Positions 14,270 through 16,833 of a stretch of 16,833 nt of DNA are shown here, piece after piece. The stretch is taken from the NCBI GenBank assembly GCA_964432925.1, contig CAYSPM010000048.1, positions 1 to 16,833 of the forward strand, in the 5' to 3' direction. The notes under the pieces are model-generated. The model saw only the letters and a list, made by a program, of their open reading frames with translations, was not told the origin of the DNA and did no database searches. The translations under genes and the position numbers were made by a program. This stretch comes from CAYNTC01 sp964432925. GTDB taxonomy: Bacteria > Planctomycetota > Phycisphaerae > Sedimentisphaerales > Anaerobacaceae. Numbering within the stretch: position 1 is the first letter of the stretch; the number at the start of each line of letters is the position of its first letter.

Positions 14270-15310
14270 TTATGTGAGCTTGACGATTTTTTGTTCTTTT
14301 GCGGATTTGTATATCGATAGAATCACTTCCACGGCCTTTCGGGCTTCTGAACCGCTTATCCAGAAATCATCGCTTTTTTCCAGAGCGTCTATAAAGGCCT
14401 TGAAATTTCGCCTGTGGTTTTCGTGTGTAATTGCAGCAGGGTCAGCGACGCCGCCACCACCTTCGATTCGGCCAAACTTCTTTCGTATCTCTTTGTCTTC
14501 AGGCTGCTCCTGTAAGAACTGCCAAAGTGTGATACTGTTCTCCACGTTTATGACAGTGCCTTTGGTGCCGGTGATCTCGAATCGCCTGAATTGGCCCGGA
14601 TACGAAGCGGTGGTACCGTAGATGATTCCCAAAGCACCATTTGTATAACGTAACACGGCTATCGCTGTATCTTCCGTTTCAATCTGGGGATGCCCAAGTG
14701 TTTCTACAAAGGCCTGTACCGATTCGATTGGAGGCATTACATCACAGAGCATATCCACCATGTGGATGGATTGGTTCATCAGTGCACCGCCACCGTCAAG
14801 TTTGCATGTGCCGTGCCAGGAGTCTTTGTAGTACTCGTCGGTTCGCCACCAAGGCACGTAAACGCCGGCATAGGTTATTGTGCCGAAGCGGCCGGAATTA
14901 ATCGCTTCTCTAAGTGGTACCATGAAGTCGTTGAACCGATAAGGAAATATACCGCCGAGACGAGTTCCACTTTTTTCGTGAGCTTCGATCATCGCATCAA
15001 TTCGCTTTAGCGTGACATCCAACGGTTTTTCGCATATTACGTGTTTTCTCGCCTTAGCTGCAGCAACGGTTGGTTCCATGTGCAGACCACTGGGCGTGGC
15101 AATAGTCACGATATCTATGTCGTCGTTATTGAGCAGGTCGTCATAGCTGCCATAGGCTTTGGCTTTATATCTTGCTGCCAGTTTTTCTGCCCGCTCCAGG
15201 ATTGTGTCGCAGCAAGCAACCAGCTTGGCGTTGGGGATCTCCGCTATGGCCTTTGCGTGAAAGTCGGCTATTAAACCGGATCCGATTATTCCAAAGTTCC
15301 ATGTCTTCAT
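14270..15310 (-). CDS. Gfo/Idh/MocA-family oxidoreductase, cytoplasmic
   Basis: A 346-residue protein of normal family length. I start it at ATG 15310 (MKTWNFGIIGSG); a longer frame back to 15379 only adds unlike sequence that runs into a repeat element. The Rossmann fold has FGIIGSGLIADFHAKAI, with ATPSGLH and VICEKPLDVTLKRIDAM carrying the conserved EKP. The C-terminal domain has DGGGALMNQSIHMVDML, the family catalytic/substrate motif with its histidine, and ends in a helix typical of the family. It has no signal peptide, unlike the Tat paralogue at 10130-11488, so it acts in the cytoplasm. It is 184 bases downstream of a TIM-barrel isomerase on the same strand, the same enzyme pairing as the Tat pair. 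The ribosome site is weak. Substrate unknown. Confidence 0.9.
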   Translation of the reverse strand: MKTWNFGIIGSGLIADFHAKAIAEIPNAKLVACCDTILERAEKLAARYKAKAYGSYDDLLNNDDIDIVTIATPSGLHMEPTVAAAKARKHVICEKPLDVTLKRIDAMIEAHEKSGTRLGGIFPYRFNDFMVPLREAINSGRFGTITYAGVYVPWWRTDEYYKDSWHGTCKLDGGGALMNQSIHMVDMLCDVMPPIESVQAFVETLGHPQIETEDTAIAVLRYTNGALGIIYGTTASYPGQFRRFEITGTKGTVINVENSITLWQFLQEQPEDKEIRKKFGRIEGGGGVADPAAITHENHRRNFKAFIDALEKSDDFWISGSEARKAVEVILSIYKSAKEQKIVKLT

Positions 15311-15373
15311 ATTTGTCTTTCTATGAGTCAAAGAAAAAAGAACTAATGCTCTGTGACTCATAATATGAGGCAC

Positions 15374-15468
15374 TGTCATTCCGCACCCATTCGGCTGCGC
15401 TCAGGGCAGACTTTGATGCGGAATCCATAGCCTCCAGAGACTGGATTCCCGCTTTCGCGGGAATGACA
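15374..15468. repeat. REP-like tandem-hairpin element
   Basis: This 95-base intergenic element is bounded by TGTCATTCC at the left and GGAATGACA at the right, an inverted terminal repeat. Inside are two hairpins: ATTCCGCA (15378-15385) with TGCGGAAT (15417-15424), and ATTCCCGC-TTTC-GCGGGAAT (15445-15464), both perfect 8-base stems. The TGTCATTCC...GGAATGACA layout is that of repetitive extragenic elements dispersed in many draft genomes. The second hairpin could also end transcription of the TIM-barrel gene entering from the right. Confidence 0.7.
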
Positions 15469-15494
15469 ACCATAAATTAAACTGTCACAAAGAA

Positions 15495-16331
15495 CTAATC
15501 ACATTTCAGTCCTACCTCGGCTGCGATTTCACGTACCGCAGCGATTGCTTTCGAGAAAAACTCCGGCCCTGTAGAGCCTCCGAACTGACCTCCTGTCCGC
15601 AGGTGCGGCTCCATCGTCAAACAGCCATCATAATTCATTGACGCAAGCTCAGCAAGCAACTCCTTAATCTGGCCATCACCTTCGCCCGGTATGCTGCCAG
15701 TGTCTTCTGAACCGAGCTTCCAGTCTTTGATGTGAATGTGGACAACGTAAGGCTTCATTAAGGGCCAGCAGCTTTTAACATTGTCGGTGATTTTTTCGCC
15801 CCAGACGAAGTTTGCCGGGTCGTAAGCCAAGCGAAGCCTCGACGAGTTGATGGTTTTTACGATATCGACACAATTTTTTGCTGTGTGGCCATATATATTT
15901 GCCTCGTTCTCATGCACCATGGTGACATTGGCATCTTTCAGCAATTCAACCTTCGCAGCCATCCTTTCCATGACCTGTTCACGGTAGTCATCGATCTTCT
16001 TGCCTTCTGGGGCGTAGTAACTAAACATTCGGATGAAAGGCGTTTCAAAGAATATAGCCAGCTCAACCGCATGTTTGAATTTGTCCAAATGCGGCTCAAA
16101 TGGCTCATTGAGCTTGACTTTGCCAATCGGTGAGCCAATTGCGCTCACCTTCAAACCGTGGTCTTGTATCATCTTCTTTGCTTCATTTCGCTCGTCATGA
16201 GTAAGGTCCATGATATTCTTTTTGTTGATAAAGCGAGGCTCGATAAAGCTGATGTGTTCTTTGGCAAGGTATCTAACCTGTTCGAGAAAGTTGTCTGTAA
16301 CTTCATCGGCAAATGCACTTAACTTGGCCAT
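15495..16331 (-). CDS. Sugar phosphate isomerase/epimerase-type TIM barrel (AP_endonuc_2 family), cytoplasmic
   Basis: A 278-residue protein beginning MAKLSAFADEVTDNFLEQVR. The start at ATG 16331 is chosen because a GGAG sits 9 bases upstream and strand 1 of the barrel begins at once; the longer frame from 16400 adds a polar, low-complexity N-terminus. Barrel-end motifs holding the likely metal ligands are FIRMFSYYAPEG, VTMVHENEANIYG (E), LRLAYDPANF (D), VVHIHIKDWK (H) and LTMEPHL (E). Family members isomerise or epimerise keto sugars or act as lyases. There is no signal peptide, in contrast to the Tat-exported relative at 11691-12557. The Gfo/Idh/MocA gene follows on the same strand after a repeat element. 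Substrate unknown. Confidence 0.9.
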   Translation of the reverse strand: MAKLSAFADEVTDNFLEQVRYLAKEHISFIEPRFINKKNIMDLTHDERNEAKKMIQDHGLKVSAIGSPIGKVKLNEPFEPHLDKFKHAVELAIFFETPFIRMFSYYAPEGKKIDDYREQVMERMAAKVELLKDANVTMVHENEANIYGHTAKNCVDIVKTINSSRLRLAYDPANFVWGEKITDNVKSCWPLMKPYVVHIHIKDWKLGSEDTGSIPGEGDGQIKELLAELASMNYDGCLTMEPHLRTGGQFGGSTGPEFFSKAIAAVREIAAEVGLKCD

Positions 16332-16456
16332 TTTTGTTTGCTCCGATCCCTTTGTTTGCGCTGCGTTGTGCGATTGATTCGATCTTTTATGCTGGTTCAC
16401 TTTATCAGATTTTTATATCACATCCAGCCATTGTCAAGAAAAGTCTGGTCTGCGCC

Positions 16457-16587
16457 CTAGAGCTCTGTCTTAGGATGTTTGAGGGGTTGTCATGCTGAGC
16501 CGAAGGCGAAGCATCTGGCCTTATCAATTGAGATTCTTCGCTTTGCTCAGAATGACAGTCATCATTTATCCTTAGACAGAGCACTAG
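16457..16587. mobile_element. Nested-palindrome MITE-like element
   Basis: A 131-base non-coding element of two nested inverted repeats. The outer arms are 16457-16476 and 16568-16587 (CTAGnGCTCTGTCTnAGGAT, 18 of 20 bases matching); the inner arms start TGTCATGCTGAGC at 16488 and end GCTCAGAATGACA at 16557 and continue into GCGAAG-ATCT on both sides. Each outer arm has a TA just inside its outermost base (CTAG), which would fit the TA target duplication of IS630-type transposition. No transposase is encoded, so mobility would depend on an enzyme elsewhere. Confidence 0.62.
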
Positions 16588-16833
16588 AGGTGATGGCGTT
16601 ATTTTGCTTAGATGATATTTTCTTGGCTTATACTTTCTAACACCATCTATTTGTGATAGATGCGAGCCTGGTTGGAAGATTAGCATTGTGAAAGGCCCTT
16701 TCTTTTGTGGTTGCTTTGTTCTCTTGCGTCTATATAATCATGGCAGGATTTTACATTAGGAAGCAGCAGTTTTTTTGAACAAAATAGTTTTTCAATAAAA
16801 GAAGCAAATGGCTCGTTCACAACAGCATTATAA
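16588..16833. other. Non-coding right end, including a small perfect hairpin
   Basis: No gene is supported here. CATCTAT-TTGTG-ATAGATG (16644-16662) is a perfect 7-base hairpin that could be an operator for the leftward TIM-barrel gene. An ATG at 16808 opens eight codons (MARSQQHY) before the edge with only a poor ribosome site, so a gene start there is possible but unproven. Confidence 0.35.

Noticed and set aside
15311..15379. N-terminal extension of the 14270 oxidoreductase
   Set aside because: The added residues do not resemble the family, and the extension enters the REP-like element; ATG 15310 starts directly at the Rossmann fold.
15374..16587. The palindromic repeats as a CRISPR array
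   Set aside because: They are single, unlike units with no regular spacers and no cas genes.

Overview
The window looks like part of a scaffold from an uncultured, Gram-negative, probably anaerobic or microaerophilic bacterium. A planctomycete of the Phycisphaerae type fits best. I infer this from gene content only: a beta-barrel outer-membrane-type protein, a complete rubredoxin-based oxygen and peroxide defence set, and many Gfo/Idh/MocA oxidoreductases, AP-endonuclease-2-type TIM barrels, PmoA-like (DUF6807) and UroD-like proteins. A run of exactly 100 Ns inside one gene shows that the sequence is a scaffolded draft assembly.

Layout. Positions 1-627 (minus) hold the N-terminal 209 residues of a secreted beta-barrel protein cut by the window edge. 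A tRNA-Ala(GGC) with a good promoter follows at 926-998. Next comes a plus-strand oxidative-stress cluster: a decayed PerR/Fur regulator remnant (1133-1331), rubrerythrin (1385-1957), thiol peroxidase (1978-2493), FprA-type diiron flavoprotein (2563-3762), desulfoferrodoxin (3813-4190), a truncated ferritin (4193-4333), a rubrerythrin-like ferritin-fold protein (4345-4830), rubredoxin (5029-5193) and glucose-6-phosphate dehydrogenase (5328-6673, broken by the N gap). Together these remove O2, superoxide, H2O2 and organic peroxides. Rubredoxin is the obvious electron carrier for several of them, and zwf may supply NADPH. No rubredoxin reductase is visible in the window.

From 6758 to 11488 (minus) a probable operon encodes, in transcription order, a Tat-exported Gfo/Idh/MocA oxidoreductase, a PmoA-like (DUF6807) secreted protein, a cytoplasmic Gfo/Idh/MocA oxidoreductase and a UroD-like protein. 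Divergent from it (11691-14086, plus) are a Tat-exported TIM-barrel sugar isomerase/epimerase-type protein and a GT4-like glycosyltransferase. Further right, on the minus strand, are another Gfo/Idh/MocA protein (14270-15310) and another, cytoplasmic, TIM-barrel isomerase/epimerase (15495-16331). The pairing of NAD(P)-dependent sugar oxidoreductases with AP-endonuclease-2 barrels, once with Tat signals on both partners and once without, resembles oxidation-then-cleavage (3-keto-glycoside) chemistry. The substrate cannot be read from the sequence.

Two palindromic repeat elements lie in the right-hand spacers: a tandem-hairpin REP-like element (15374-15468) and a nested-palindrome MITE-like element (16457-16587). 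The final 250 bases hold no gene that I can support.
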